From Gigaspora margarita (Eukaryota > Glomeromycota > Glomeromycetes > Diversisporales > Gigasporaceae), in assembly GCA_009809945.1 (NCBI GenBank), contig WTPW01000074.1:88756-152755 (forward strand): 64,000 bases of DNA, written 5' to 3'. The stretch's first letter is position 1. Every line of letters begins with the position of its first letter. The translations under genes were made by a program, and so were the position numbers. The notes under the pieces are model-generated. The model did not search any database. It saw only the letters and a list, made by a program, of their open reading frames with translations, and was not told where the DNA came from. Below, one piece after another: positions 35,110 through 47,450 of the stretch.

Positions 35110-38100
35110 CTATTTTTTGTTGAATAAAATGTAAAGTAGGGGTTTTGTGACTGTTAGTGTTGGTGTAGGGATTGGTGATGGGTGGGGGAATATATCATCG
35201 TGTCTATACATTCGAGAGGGGAGCCAGATTTCTTTGTAAATAAATTCGGTTATGAAATGGTGAATTAAAGGTGCATGTCTTGTTTGGAGTGTTTTGGTAT
35301 TGAAAGGTGCTAGAGTGAGATTGGTGATAAATCTGATTAGAAGTTGTTTCTGTATGTGGAGGTGTGTGTATGATTGGATGAATTCATCAGTATTGTGTAG
35401 AGGTAGTTCGAGTTTAGTAGCGGCCTTGATGAGAATCCTTTTTATTTCTGTTTTGAAATTAAAAGGGTTGCGTATACATGTTAATAGATGGGTTATGTCT
35501 TCGGATATAGTGTAACATCTGGGACAGAGGTGATTTGGGTATTTAGATTGATTTCGGAGATGTAAGAGAAGACAAGTTGGGAGTTCTTCGGATATAAGTT
35601 TAATCTTGAAATTTTTTAGATTTGATGCAGATGGGTTGGTATTTAGACCTTTTGGTTTGTCGTTGTATGAGAGATTATCGAAAGTGGAGTCCCAATGGAT
35701 TTTGATATATGTCAGATAGCGTTCCCATAGAGATATTCTTTGTTGATTGTGCCATCTCAGATCGTTTGTAATCTGGTGTATTTGTTTTAGCACAGTTTTG
35801 ATCAGTTGTATACAAGGGATATTCATTAAAAGTGGGGTAAATCTATTGTAGATAAATTTGTGTGGTGTCAAGTCCAACGGGAAGGCCGGAGATGGATTGT
35901 TGATCGTAAGATCTTTGTCAACAGTTATGATAATCTTTCTGTCGATGAGTAGGGAGAACAGGGTTCGTAGTGTGAAAGGAAACGGGGTCTTGTTTATCTT
36001 TTGTTGTTTGAAACATTGTAGATTGGTTATATGTTCAATTGTTTGTGCGAAGGGCGTGTTATTGGTAATGATTATTATCTTTGTTGTGGAATCTGTTGTT
36101 GTAATAATAAAGGCAAGAAGTGAAATTAGTGCGTTCATTTTGGACGGCCAGTACCGGTTGTGACAGCGTAGGAGGTCTGTTTTGGTACTGATTTTGCATA
36201 TGGCCGTGTGTTTTTTTGTTTGAGTTATTAGTTCTTTTTTTGTAGCGAGTTGTATTGTTATTTCCTTTTTTTTGAAATTTGCAGAGGTTAGTGATTCCCA
36301 TAAGGCGAGTGGTGGATCTTTGAATAGGGATAATGGTCTAGATGCTGTTGGGTTTAATGTCGTGTCATGAGAGGTTGGAGGGGGTAGGTTAGATGATAAT
36401 GCTCTATAGATATCTGTCAGATCGGCGTATACTTTGCGTTTGCAGCTAACTGATATGTTATGTATTCGATGATTGTTCAGCATGATGTAACAGTGTTTCG
36501 TTTGCTTTTTTTTATCTTTAAATTCACAGCCTGGGCATGGTTCTAATTGATTGGAAGAATTTGAGTAGACATAGTGTTTCCCTTTGTAGTTGGTTGAATG
36601 GGGGTTGAATATTTTTGCGATTAGTTTGTTTTTTGTAATGACCCATCCTTTGCTGATCGGTGTCCAAGGTGGGGTTGTGAAGGGGTTTGGGTTAATTAGT
36701 TCAAGAGAGGGTGTGGTTGTGAATGTGATAAGATCATGTATCTGGTGAAACCATTTCGGAGTTCTTCCTCTTATGATTTTTTTTATGTTGTGTTAAAAGT
36801 TTTTCTAATCTAAGAACTTATCGTTTTTCCAGTTCAAGAATTGTTCTATGCAGCTTATATTATGTTCATTGAGTTTTTTTTTTGAAGTAAGCGCCCTTGG
36901 GGTGTTTTAGTAATGTGTTATTAATGGAGGTACCCAATATGTTCATTGTAGTGGGCCAATTGTTGAGAGGTCGAACTAGTTTTAGATGTAATTTATGTAT
37001 AGCAAGGATCGCTTGTGCGGTATAAGTCCGAGATTGCATTGTTGGGAATAGAGGTTTCTCTTCTAAGATTGATATATTTGATATGGTTGAGTCTTGAAGT
37101 TGTTGTATCCTTAATTTTAGATATGAATTATCAAAGTGGGGGTGGTTCAGTCCTTTGATTAAGGTAGAAGTAAGAGTTGAAAGCTGGGCTTGTTCTAGAT
37201 CACACAAAGNGTATATTTCAGCACAGAAGAGAAATGAGTTTGGTACTCCTTTCGCNAGTTTTCCTTTTTGTTTTACGATATTGAGGTAGGTTTTCTTTAT
37301 ATCTTTTATCTGTGTAGAATTTAAGTAGGAAGAAAGGAGCCGGTATTGGAGGCGGGGAATAATAACGTGGTTAGTTATATATGTTGCTTGTTTTTCTGTG
37401 ATTCGGGCGAATGTTAGTTTTTTTAGGTTAGTAGTGGCTTCTTGGGTGATTAATTTTTGTATGTGAGTGTGTTTTCCATTGGCTGTGTACCAGGCACCGA
37501 GGTATTTTAGTAGGGTGTTGTGTGGTAAGGCGGTAATTTCTGTGTTATCAAAGTTAATTGAAGGGCGTGAAGGTAAGTGCAGCGAGTTTGTGATAAGAAA
37601 TGATTTTTCAGGGTTAACACGAATGTTGTTGAGTTTATAGAAGCTGGTTGCAGTGGTTAATATGTCTATTAGGGTTTCTTTGTTTGGTGCGACCCATAGG
37701 GAGTCGTCCATGTATGCCATAATGGAGGTGTTGATTTCTTTGGGCGGAGAAGTGGGAATTGTGCTGGCATAGCCAGTATAGCGTTGTTGAATGGTTGATA
37801 TAAGGGGATTGTAATATATCTTCCACAAGAGTGGAGAAAAGGTTTCGCCCTGGTCGATGCCGTCTTGTACTGGATATGGTTCGGTGAGCCCAAGGTCTGT
37901 GATTACACGATTGGTTCGATGTGAAAGGAGGTAAATTATGAGTTTGATTATTGATGGGGGGATCTTAATCCATTGTAAGGCCTTCTCTAGTGTTGTTATG
38001 TTGACGGAATCAAAAGCTTTGGACATATCCTGTGATAAGGCCCAAATTTCTTTCCTGTTTGTATTGGCATCCTCGATCATCTGTATGAGTTGTGTAACTG

Positions 38101-40279
38101 GTTGTACAGTAGACTGGTGGGGGAAGGCTGCGAAGTTCATAGGAGATAGGATCTCATAGCGCATAATTGCCGTAGTTAATCTGTTGCTAATGATTTTTGT
38201 AAATAGTTTCCGTATGTGATCTATTAGGGTTATCGGCCTTGTGGTATTTAAGTCATAGTTGTATATTTCTTTTTTGGAATAGGCCAGACGTTTGCTTGCA
38301 GCCACTTGTCCGGTACACAATTAAGCTTTAAACTGTTGTTGAAAATAGATAGAAGAATATCTAGCGCTGAGGTAGGAAGGTGTTGGAGGATCTCATTTAA
38401 AATAGGTAGGGGGCCGGTTGCTTTGTTTTTCGGGGTTAGTGAGATAGTTTGTTGAAGTTCTTCTATTGTAATAGGTTTAGAAACCGGTTCGTAGTTTGTA
38501 GGGTTGATTTTTTTTATAGGATGGTAGATTTCTTCCCATTCAGCTTGCCAGTTAGTATTCGGGGGGTTGGTTTTGGTCCATAGCTTGAAATGTCTTCTGA
38601 TGTGTTCTTTGACTTCTTGTTTTTCTGTTATAACTTGATCAGAAAGAATAATTTTGTCAGTTTTGATTGGTTCCGATCTTTTCTGTAAGATACTATCCAG
38701 CATTCGTCTAGTGTTGTCCTTGAAGTTATCGTATCGCCGATTGATATAGGAATTTATTCGCTTGTTCTGTTCTTGAAATTTCTCTAAATTCTGGGCTGTC
38801 CATATAGTATGTTTAATTTGTTTGAGGTCAGTAATGGTTTGCGTAAGTGTTGATGTAAGGTTTGTTGGAGTGAGTAGTTCAATGACCATTTCGGCGAGGT
38901 TAGCAGTTTTTAGTAAGAGCTTGTTGTATTGATCTATGGCATCAGTTGTGGGGGGAGACGATTTGTTTGTTAATTGTCTAAAACATTTATTTATGGTTTT
39001 TAAGGCCAGGTGGAGGTGGGTAGTTTTTAGTGAAAAAGCGTAGAAGGGTTTCGAAGTTTTGAAGGAGAACGGTATGTGGTTGGTTATTGGTGATTTGTCT
39101 AATAACGGTGGCCCATTTGTTCCAGGTTTTGTTTAGTGTAGTTTGGTCCCAATTTCCTGTGTCGGTAATATTCCAGGCGTAGTCATTCGCTTCTGAGGCG
39201 AAATCATCCCAATTTTCTTTAGTCATCTTATCATAGTGATATATCTTCCTTTTTTTCTTTTTATTTCTAATAGTCTTGTGTTTCGAGATGTCTATGTTCC
39301 AGGATGTGGTGATGATTTAGTGATCACTATCTGTAATATAAGTAGCATCGATTATTTCTAATTTTTCTATGTCCAAGATGATCTCAGAGTTGCACTATAT
39401 GTCATCAATTTGACTAGTTGAGCTGTGGCTGATCCAGATAGGGTCAGTTATATTGTGGAAGGAGAGCAAGCTGGTAGCATTAGCAGAATTTAGGTTTTTG
39501 AAAAGCTGAAAATTTTTGTCTCTGCCTTGGTTTGCATTGAAGTCTCCCAAGATGATCACGTTCCAGTTTTTTCTTCGCGCTTCTAGGAACCATGCGAAGA
39601 CTTTTTCTTGAGTTTTCTTGTAGAGGTCTGGGTGGTTAGCTTGTGANGGTATATATGTAGANATNATNNNGGATTTGTTGGAGNGNAAGTAGAAGTCGAT
39701 GTATATTGCTGATCCTGGTAAGGTATTGATGGTATGTATATATGGTTGTAGTTCTTTGCATACCATGATTGCAGTGCCGAGGCTAGTGTCCCTTTGTTGA
39801 GAGGTATATGGTACAAAGTTTGATGAGTATATGTGGTATAAGGGGTTAGAGAGGTTTTTTGTTTTGTTGTCGGTAAGTTTTGTTTCAGTAACCGCTATGA
39901 TGTGGAAATTGGATTTTGCACAGTATTCGAACCAGTTTTGTATTTTTAATGATTGTGCCATTCCACGTATATTATGAGTAGTAATGTTTATGTTGTTAGT
40001 AATCTTGTTAACTTCTATATTGTTTGTCTTTAGGTTTGACGGTTGCGTCAGTGTTTTGTTATCTTCTTCAGTCATAGGCATCATCGTAGTCATAGAGGTC
40101 CCATTCTGGTTTCGGTTGGTCCAGTAAGTGAAAGAGATATGGTGGAGCGGTTCAGAAGTCAAAGTTTTCACGGAGTGCGTCAACAGTAGGAATAATTTTA
40201 TCATAGTCAGATATCGGTAAATCGGTGGATAGGTTGGGCAGTGTTTTGCTAATAATTTCCTTGAAAGTTTCGAGGTCAT
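35110..40279 (-). pseudogene. LINE 2 ORF2: endonuclease-reverse transcriptase
   Basis: The polyprotein nicks DNA and copies the LINE RNA. The endonuclease lies at 40279-39300: His-Asn-Ile-Arg-Gly near the start, Thr-Glu-Thr-Lys (catalytic Glu), Gly-Asp-Phe-Asn-Ala-Asn and, after a stop at about 39394, Ser-Asp-His. A linker spans 39226-38321. The reverse transcriptase (38889-36866) has motif A Asp-Met-Ser-Lys-Ala-Phe-Asp, Gln-Gly-Glu and an intact catalytic Tyr-Met-Asp-Asp at 37703-37714. The C-terminal part (36865-35110) has a Cys-X2-Cys...His...Cys cluster near 35480-35535. Frame changes are seen near 39000, 38270 and 36875, the last in a T-run, with stops near 39394 and 39319. The YMDD box, rather than the usual LINE Y/F-A-D-D, is unusual. 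Otherwise it is close to intact. Confidence 0.88.
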
Positions 40280-42398
40280 TTGGAAGTCTCAGTTTTTTGT
40301 TGAGGTCAGCGGATTGGTTTCGCTCTTTTGCGGGGATCTTTATCCAGGTTTGTGGTAGTTGGTAGAAGAAGTAAAATCTATGCAGTTTTCTTGCAGTTGT
40401 GACCAAGTCTTTGGGATTCGTGATAGGTATATTGAGTTCGACTTCACTAACTTTTCTGTAGTCCCAGGGGAGTTCTGGTTTCTTCATGAAGTTGATGTTG
40501 GTATATGAGACCGGTAGTGGTTCCGGAATGTAGTACTCATCGATTATTTCTGCAATGAAGTTCCGTACGGTGGTTAAGTCAGTTAGTGGGAATTTGTATT
40601 CATTCTTTAATTTTAATTCGGATGGTTCTTTCGGTAGGCATTTTTTTTGTCAAATATAATCATTAGGTAGTCTCTTAAATCGGTAGTATTCTCTTAAGAT
40701 GTCAATGTGTCGTCTAAAGTCCAATTCATCTCACGCTATAAAAGGGAATAGGTGTCGAATTTCTTTGTCCAATTCTTGCGGGGTAAGTGGAAGTTGCGGT
40801 TTTACTACCACTTCAGGTAGCACGAAATATGAAGGTGGCAGTTCTTTAAAGATGTAATGGTTTCGTAGTTCCCTGCAGTATTCTGAAAGGAACTGGAGGT
40901 CAGCATATTCAGTGATAGGGAAGTGATTAGTTATTTTCGGGGTCAGATCTGCGGGGTTCGGTGGTAAGAATATGCGTGTGTTTTCGAAATATGTCTCTGG
41001 GAGCTGTTGGAACGTAAAAATCAGGTGAAGTGTATTGACAATTTGCTGAGTAAGGTAGCGGTCAGTAATAGGGAGTTGAAATGACAATATAGAGCAAATA
41101 TCACTATCTATATCATCAGGTTGTTCCGGGAGAGGGATAATGGATTCGTTGAGCAGATCATTTATTGCTGTACGGGCAGTTATGAAGTCAATGTGTTTTT
41201 CTAATTTTCCGAAGCCCCATAGATAGAAAATCTAGCAGGTAATCTCATGGCCATTTAATTCTAAGAATTCTAGATTTTTTAAGTAGTCGATTGCAATTTT
41301 TTGGCGCAGGCCGAAGAATATCTGGTCTCTATTGGTTTTGTTGGTCATGGGTATGTTGTGTAGTCTTTTGTATCAGTCTATAGCTTTGTTCAAAAGCATA
41401 GAAAATTCTATTTGGTGTGGAGCTTGAGCAGAGGTTATTTGGGTGAATGAGCGGAAGAAAGCTGTATCTTTATGTCGCAGTTTAGTATTAATTGCTATAG
41501 GAATTTGGATGTTTGTTGGGTTTGTATTTAGTTTGTGTCTGGTGAAAGCTATGAGATTTTTTTTCGATTTTAGAATTTCCAGAATTTTATCTGTATGCCA
41601 GGTTTCTTCATCGAAGTTCTCTACCCTTTGGTTTTGTCGTATTTCTATCAGTTTATCCTTAACTTGGTCTTTCCATTCAGATGCAGTTTCCTGTCGGGGA
41701 CTTCTATTGTAAGTAGTAGTATCTCTGCCAGATGCAATCGCACTGTTTGTAGGTTTAGCAAGCGTAGCTTCCGGGGTTGCATGACGTAGGGGTTCTGATT
41801 CTGATTCGACAGTGATATCCAAGGTGATTTCTATATCGGTATCCGATTGCTTGTTAGTCGTATCTTTTAATGAAAATTGTGTTTTGGGTATGGGAATGTC
41901 ATAGTCAAAACACATGTCCTCTGTGAAGAAGGGGTTAACTCGGTCGTTGCCATAGGAAGTTAGGTCAGAAGCCATATCTGGTTCGGTACTCGAATCTGAC
42001 GGGGGTAGCTATAGTGTTGTGGTCAGCTGATCTGTTTGTTGTGTTGTTGTGTTGGTCCAATGATTTACATAAGGGTTATCGTGGGAAAATGCCATGGGTG
42101 CCAGAACGGGTCCTGGGAAGTTTTTTTGTTTTGTTTTGTTTGATGAATCTGATGACGTCATTACTGGATTTTTTGGGGTCTCTGGGAATTTCCCCAAGTT
42201 TGCTGAATTATTTTCACTATTTTCTTCGAGGAGGGGTATTTGGGAAGCATCAACTATAGGTGTAACTGTAGTTCTCATTTTCTTTGCAGTATGTTCCTTT
42301 TCACTGTTATCTAGGTCCATATCGGTTTGAGAAGTAGTACAAACTTGCATATCCATGTTGTTGTTGTTTTGTTCTTGTGTTGCCGACATAGTCGGCAA
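40152..42398 (-). pseudogene. LINE 2 ORF1 with tandem protein repeats
   Basis: One long frame starting at 42398. It stays in phase but is cut by stops at 42009-42011, 41373-41375, about 41235, about 40728 and about 40650. The N-terminal third is Asn/Gln/Ser/Thr-rich and looks disordered. From about 41080 to 40155 it contains five or six diverged repeats of roughly 51-70 residues. Each opens with a Phe/Leu/Ile-Pro-Ile/Leu-Thr motif and later carries Leu-Arg-x-x-Tyr and Leu-Pro-x-x-Tyr/Trp. No zinc knuckle or RRM typical of LINE ORF1 proteins is seen, so its RNA-binding mode is unknown. The start was chosen as the first Met before the continuous composition. It overlaps ORF2 by about 130 bp. 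Confidence 0.75.
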
Positions 42399-42600
42399 CA
42401 GTTTTATGAAGGAAAGTGGCGTACAAGTAGTCTGGGCCCTTTTCTGCTTGATCTTGTAGTTCTAGGGCGGTTAGGATAGTTTATTAGTTATTATTTAATT
42501 AGCTTTGGCCGTGTTGTGGACCAAGAAATGCTCTTTTCCGTAGTAGTTTGTTGTTTTTTACGATTTTCAGGTTATTATTATTTTTTTATTTTAGTTCATT

Positions 42601-43167
42601 CTATTTTATATTGAATTTATCTTATCATTATATACTTAACTTAGACCTCCAAAAATAGATGTTATTATTTTATTTGTACAATTCGCAAATTTAGCGAACC
42701 GAACCTTTGAACTTCTTGTGCTGTACTTACAGTACTTAGCGAACTGTACTTTTTACACTTTTCAAACTGCACTTCCTGTACTTTCAAACTTCAATAAAAG
42801 ATAACTTAGTGTTTAAACTTCAAAATCCTCATAGTAGAAGTTAAGTTTTCTAATACTATTCTCTTGTTCTAACAAACACCAAAATCATATTTTGTTATTG
42901 ACTTGTCAAAATAATTGAAATACCTATCTATTCATAATTAACCAGAGTAAAAATAAAAGAACTAATACATTTGTATTGATCCTTTTTATATGCTCTCACA
43001 TTACACATTACCTGATTAAACCCCTGATCATATTATCGATTATCTTATTTATTGAACAATACCTGCTCCCTGTGACCCTAAATTTATAACCCAATCATGT
43101 AACATTGTTAAGGATCTTAATGATCAGAATCGAAAGTAAAACTCTGTAACTGATTCCTGAACTTTGT
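42601..43167. other. AT-rich spacer
   Basis: No gene is seen. 42690-42800 has imperfect CTGTACTT-type short repeats. Confidence 0.45.
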
Positions 43168-43706
43168 ATCATGTGGTATTGGGGTGCATAGTATACTATA
43201 TAAATCAAAACTATATATAGTATCATAAAAATCTATTATTAAATTTTTTTCGAATTGCGATCGATAGGTAATAATTTTTTAATACTGTAATAATTAATAC
43301 AAATTTTTAAATAGATGTACAACCTCAATAGTTTGATAGTTTTAGATCAATTTTCGCAAAGACTAATATTTCATCTCTACAAACAAAGCTATAGAATTAT
43401 TTCATTTATTTAAGCATAAAAAAACTATAATATGCTATGTATTTTTTTTCTTAAAGTAACAAAAAGAAAGGACTTAATTTAGTTTAGTTTTTAAACAAAT
43501 GATCTATAGCTTTGTTTGTAGGAATGTAATATTAGTCTTTGCAAAGTTTTATCCAAAACTATCAAACTGTTAGAGCTGTACATTTGTTTAAAATTTGTAT
43601 TAATTATTATTTATCGATCGAAAAATTCTTTAATAAATTTTATTATTTGACCACTTATAGTTTTGATTTACATAGTATACTACGCACCCTAATGTGATAC
43701 GTGAAC
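43168..43706. repeat. Palindromic MITE of about 540 bp
   Basis: The ends GGGGTGCATAGTATACTA and, complemented, GGGTGCGTAGTATACTA are inverted. Inner blocks such as CTACAAACAAAGCTATAG (43378) and CTATAGCTTTGTTTGTAG (43505) confirm a full-length foldback. It has no coding capacity. Confidence 0.75.
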
Positions 43707-44147
43707 CAAATTCACGATTAAAGCATATGCCAACCTGATTGCAATTATTAATCAGATGCACAAAAGAAATTTAAATTCAATTCGAATGACCTTTAACAAA
43801 TAGGATCGAAACACTAATTTCTATAATTGAATTCGAATTACTAATCCAAATTAAAAATTTGAATTATAATCGAATCTGTTGAAGCAATCTGAATTTAATC
43901 CCAAATGGCCTTTTCAAAATAGAATCGAAACACTAATAAAAGTATAAAGGACGTTTTACTATAGTTATCTCTCTCTTATCCGAACAGGCTATTCCAAGAG
44001 ATTTTGTTTGGTATAAAAAAAGTTCAGAATACAAAATTTCTTTTTTAAACTGAATACTAATAGAAATTCGGTATATAAAGAGTAACCAATAAAATTAATC
44101 TCACATGACCTGAAAAAAGCTAGTTCCAAAAATAAGCTACTCTCACA
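43707..44147. other. AT-rich spacer with a diverged duplicate
   Basis: GGATCGAAACACTAATTTC near 43803 and GAATCGAAACACTAATAAA near 43923 lie in a diverged ~120-bp tandem duplication. No gene is seen. Confidence 0.45.
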
Positions 44148-44502
44148 ATCAATTATACTCGCTATATAGTAAAGTTATAATTTTACTATGTAAATCGATC
44201 ATAAGTGCTTAATTAAACTTATTTTAAAGATCAAAATACGTATATTTTAAAATTTTCATATAAATCAGATAACTTTTTATTTGACTTTTAATTTTTACGT
44301 TCAACAAAAAAATTAATTTTTTTTAAAAAACATATTCTTTGAATGTAAAAATTAAAAGTCAAATAATAAAACATTGTCCGATTTATATAAAATTTTCAGA
44401 ATATACATATTTCGATCTTTAGAATAAGTTTACTTAAGCATTTATAATCAATTTATATAGTAAAATTATAACTTTACTATATAGCGATTATAATCGATTG
44501 AC
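44148..44502. repeat. Palindromic core module, copy 7
   Basis: Family P module. The outer hairpin is CGCTATATAGTAAAGTTATA. It is flanked by AAATAAGCTACTCTCA on the left and AAGCTAC-type sequence on the right. Confidence 0.75.
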
Positions 44503-45344
44503 CAAAAATCGCTTTATAAGCTACTTCTAATTTTGTGTTCCAAATCAGGCAAAAAATATAGTATATTTTCAGGAATATATAGTAATACAACATATTTATT
44601 TATTTATTTTATAAATTTAGAAATAAGCTACCCCTTTGTTGTGTCTTAAATTTTTTTTTTTTTTTATGTTAAGGTGAGGTCGCACCTCTGGTCTTTATTG
44701 AATGTATATTTGTCATTACAATATCGCTATACAATCTTTTATACTATCTACTAAGCACTGAGACTTGGACTATTTTAACCATGACCTAAACCTACCAGAA
44801 CCTTCTATATTCCCATTTATATGGCTAACCTGGCTTTGTACGTCTCTCTCCAACCAACAATTGGTGTTCACATGTCCGCTACTTTACTCACACTACCTAG
44901 TATCATCACTTCCAATTTGGTGTCAGTTGCCAGGTAGGCGCTTTATGCTTTCAAATTGGTATACCTAAGTAGAGATGGAGATCGGTCAAATTTTCGATAA
45001 TCGATCATTGATCGATTCTATGTATAATAGATCAATACTTTGATCGATCATTATGCCTTGACCGATCATGTTGATTCGATCAATCACCATATCTTGACCG
45101 GTCACGTTGCTTTGATCGATCACATGGTTTGATCGGTCAAGTTGCTTTATCGAACATAATACTAGTTATGTTCTTTGATCGATCATGTCTTAACCGTCAC
45201 TAATGAAATTGGATTAAAATAAAATGTAGGTTTCTATTTAATCCTCTAAAACCCATTTATACTCTACTCTAAAACTAATCTCTAACCTTAATCCCTAAAT
45301 TTAAAAAAATGCGCCCTTTTATTACTATACATATTTTAATTATT

Positions 45345-45845
45345 ATGTCTTGAACCCGGGTCGATAATAGTTGCTACATAGTAAAGTCTAAATTTTACTA
45401 TGTAAATCGATAATGTCTGCTTAAGTAAACTTGTTTGGAAGAGCAAAATGCATATACACTGAAATTTTTATCCAGATTGGAGAACATTTTATTATTTGAC
45501 TTTTAATTTTTACGTTCAACGAAAAAATTAAAATCTTTTTAAAAAATATGTTCGACGAACGTAAAAATTAAAAGTCAAATAATAAATACTTCTCCAATTT
45601 AGATAATAATTTTAGAGTATATGCATTTTGTTCTTCCAAACAAGTTTACTTAGGCAAGTTTTATCTATTTACATTGTAAAATTTTGACTTTACTATGTGG
45701 CGACTACTTGCGATCATTGTATATAATCTGACCCAGGTCTGACCCGACCCAGGTTTTCTCTGACCCGGGTCTGACCCGACCCGCGTTTGATCTGACCCGA
45801 CCCGACCCAGGTTGGGTCAGACCCGACCCAGCTAAGACCCCTACA
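45345..45845. repeat. Core module copy 8 with GACCCGACCC minisatellite
   Basis: Core palindrome 45358-45718 with borders GATAATAGTTGCTACATAGT and GTGGCGACTACTTGCGATCA. It is followed by tandem GACCCGACCCAGGTCT-type units (45728-45832) ending GCTAAGACCCCT, the same terminus as at 6865. Confidence 0.75.
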
Positions 45846-46009
45846 GTACACATGGCTTAGTAAATTTCTAATTTAGAAAAATTCTGGTTCCAAAGCCTCA
45901 CTGCTTATAAAATGCAGTTACTGTTGTGTGTAAAAATTTTTTTTAAAAAAAGTTTTTTTATTCTTACCTTTTTTACTATATATTTTTTTTTTAGTCTTGT
46001 CATTTTACT

Positions 46010-46125
46010 ATGTTGTCATTGGCATTGTTTTTGGAGCTTTTGGTGTTGTTGGCATCATCATTGTGGAGTTATCGCCATTGTGGAGTTATTGCCATCATGA
46101 AGCTATCACCATTGTAGAGTTAAAA
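46010..46125. repeat. GCCATTGTGGAGTTATC tandem repeat
   Basis: About four diverged 15-18-bp units lie next to core module copy 9. They are the source of the His/Cys-rich 62-codon frame seen there. Confidence 0.6.
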
Positions 46126-46148
46126 CGGTTTTGACCTGAAAGTAAGCT

Positions 46149-46517
46149 ACCTCACAATCGACAAAAGTCGCTACATAGTAAAGTTTAAATTTTACTAAGA
46201 AAATCGATTAAAATCGCTTAAGTAAACTTATTCAGAAGGTCAAAATACACTTACCACAAAATTTTCATAAGTATTAGAGAATTTTTTATTAATTGACTTT
46301 TGATTTTTACGTTCGACGGAAAAATTAAATTTTTTAAAAAAAATATATTCGACGAACGTAAAAATTAAAAGTTAAATAATAAAAATTTCTTCAATTTTAA
46401 TAAAAATTTCAGAGTATATGTATTTTGGTATTCCAAACAAGTTTACTTAATCAATAATTATCGATTAACATAGTAGAATTTAGACTTTACTATGTAGCAA
46501 CTATCTGCGATTAACTA
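46149..46517. repeat. Palindromic core module, copy 9
   Basis: Family P module with borders CAATCGACAAAAGTCGCTAC and GTAGCAACTATCTGCGATTA. GACGAACGTAAAAATTAAAA and its complement form the inner arms. Confidence 0.8.
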
Positions 46518-46519
46518 AT

Positions 46520-47265
46520 AATCGATTTTACTTCAATATTATTGGCTGTTTATACTATATATATAGGACGTGAGAGATGGGCGACCCCCCTAGAAAATTA
46601 TGTGATTTACTGCACTTTCCTTAAAGGAATCGTTTGTTAGGTTTTTAAGGTTAGGATTAGTGTTTAAATGGCTTGGATTGTTGAATTGATAGGATAAAAT
46701 GCTAATATTATTTTATGGTAATAAAATAAGGTATAAACCCCTAGTTACAAAAGAAGCATAGAAGAATTTGGTCGAAGTTTTAGAGCTTTTTAGTTACTAT
46801 AGGTTTGTATTCTGTTCTATGCATTCTATTTTTTTAATTATTAAACAAAAGACTAATTTTGGCTTGTATTAAGATAATGATTAAAAATAATTATAAATTA
46901 GATAGATTTAGAGCCAAAGTATAGGCTATAGATATGCTTTTTTTAAAGCAGGCTTTGGGTCCGTCTATATGTCTCCCATGCAGCTCAAATTTTTAAAAAT
47001 TGATATATTAAACTTTATATATTTTTTAAACTAATATATAGATATTTTACGCCGAGTCCAATTGACAGACGTAACTTATTTATGTATTATTTTTAAATAT
47101 ATTCAAGTTATAATATATATTATATATGTATATTATTCAAATAATAAATAATAAAATGTAATTTAATTTTAAGATTAATAGTTTTTGCTATATATTATGA
47201 GAAACAAATTATTCATTTTCCATTTTTGGTTCAAACCAAAATTTTTTTTTTGAATTTTTTTTTCA
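46520..47265. other. AT-rich interior of the hAT-like element
   Basis: No gene is seen. Short repeats and a GGTTAGGATTAG telomere-like fragment occur near 46652. Confidence 0.45.
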
Positions 47266-47279
47266 AGTTGACGGGGTGA

Positions 47280-47450
47280 TCGATTAAAATGTATGACCAC
47301 TCAAAATAATTGATTAAGATCTTGTGATTGATCAAAATTCTATGATCGATCAAAATTCTATGATCGATCAAAATTTTATGATCGATCAAAATTCTATGAT
47401 CGATCAAGATTCTATGATCGATCATGCTCGAGCAGAATTTCAAGTTCGGT
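47280..47450. repeat. 18-bp minisatellite ATGATCGATCAAAATTCT
   Basis: Seven to eight near-identical units sit close to the right end of the hAT-like element. The minus-strand frame encoding Ile-Asp-His-Arg-Ile-Leu repeats is a consequence. Confidence 0.85.

Larger units (their letters stand above)
34882..42600 (-). mobile_element. LINE 2: nearly full-length non-LTR retrotransposon
   Basis: It reads on the minus strand from an untranslated leader (about 42600-42399) through ORF1 (42398-40152) and ORF2 (40279-35110) to a poly(A) tail seen as a T-run at 34882-34903. Its coding regions are GC-richer than the surroundings, with a CpG-containing 5' part. A hairpin just before the tail is shared with a SINE-like copy at 44655. 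Damage is limited to stops and a few single-base frame changes, some at homopolymers. The exact 5' end and the TSD were not resolved. Confidence 0.88.

Noticed and set aside
35294..36163. Plus-strand frames opposite LINE 2 ORF2
   Set aside because: They are antisense shadows of the reverse transcriptase C-terminal region.
47231..47443. 70-codon frame encoding Ile-Asp-His-Arg-Ile-Leu repeats
   Set aside because: It is fully explained by the 18-bp ATGATCGATCAAAATTCT minisatellite; the period is a multiple of three.
47280..47450. Possible CRISPR array
   Set aside because: The units are contiguous without unique spacers, and the context is eukaryotic transposon DNA.
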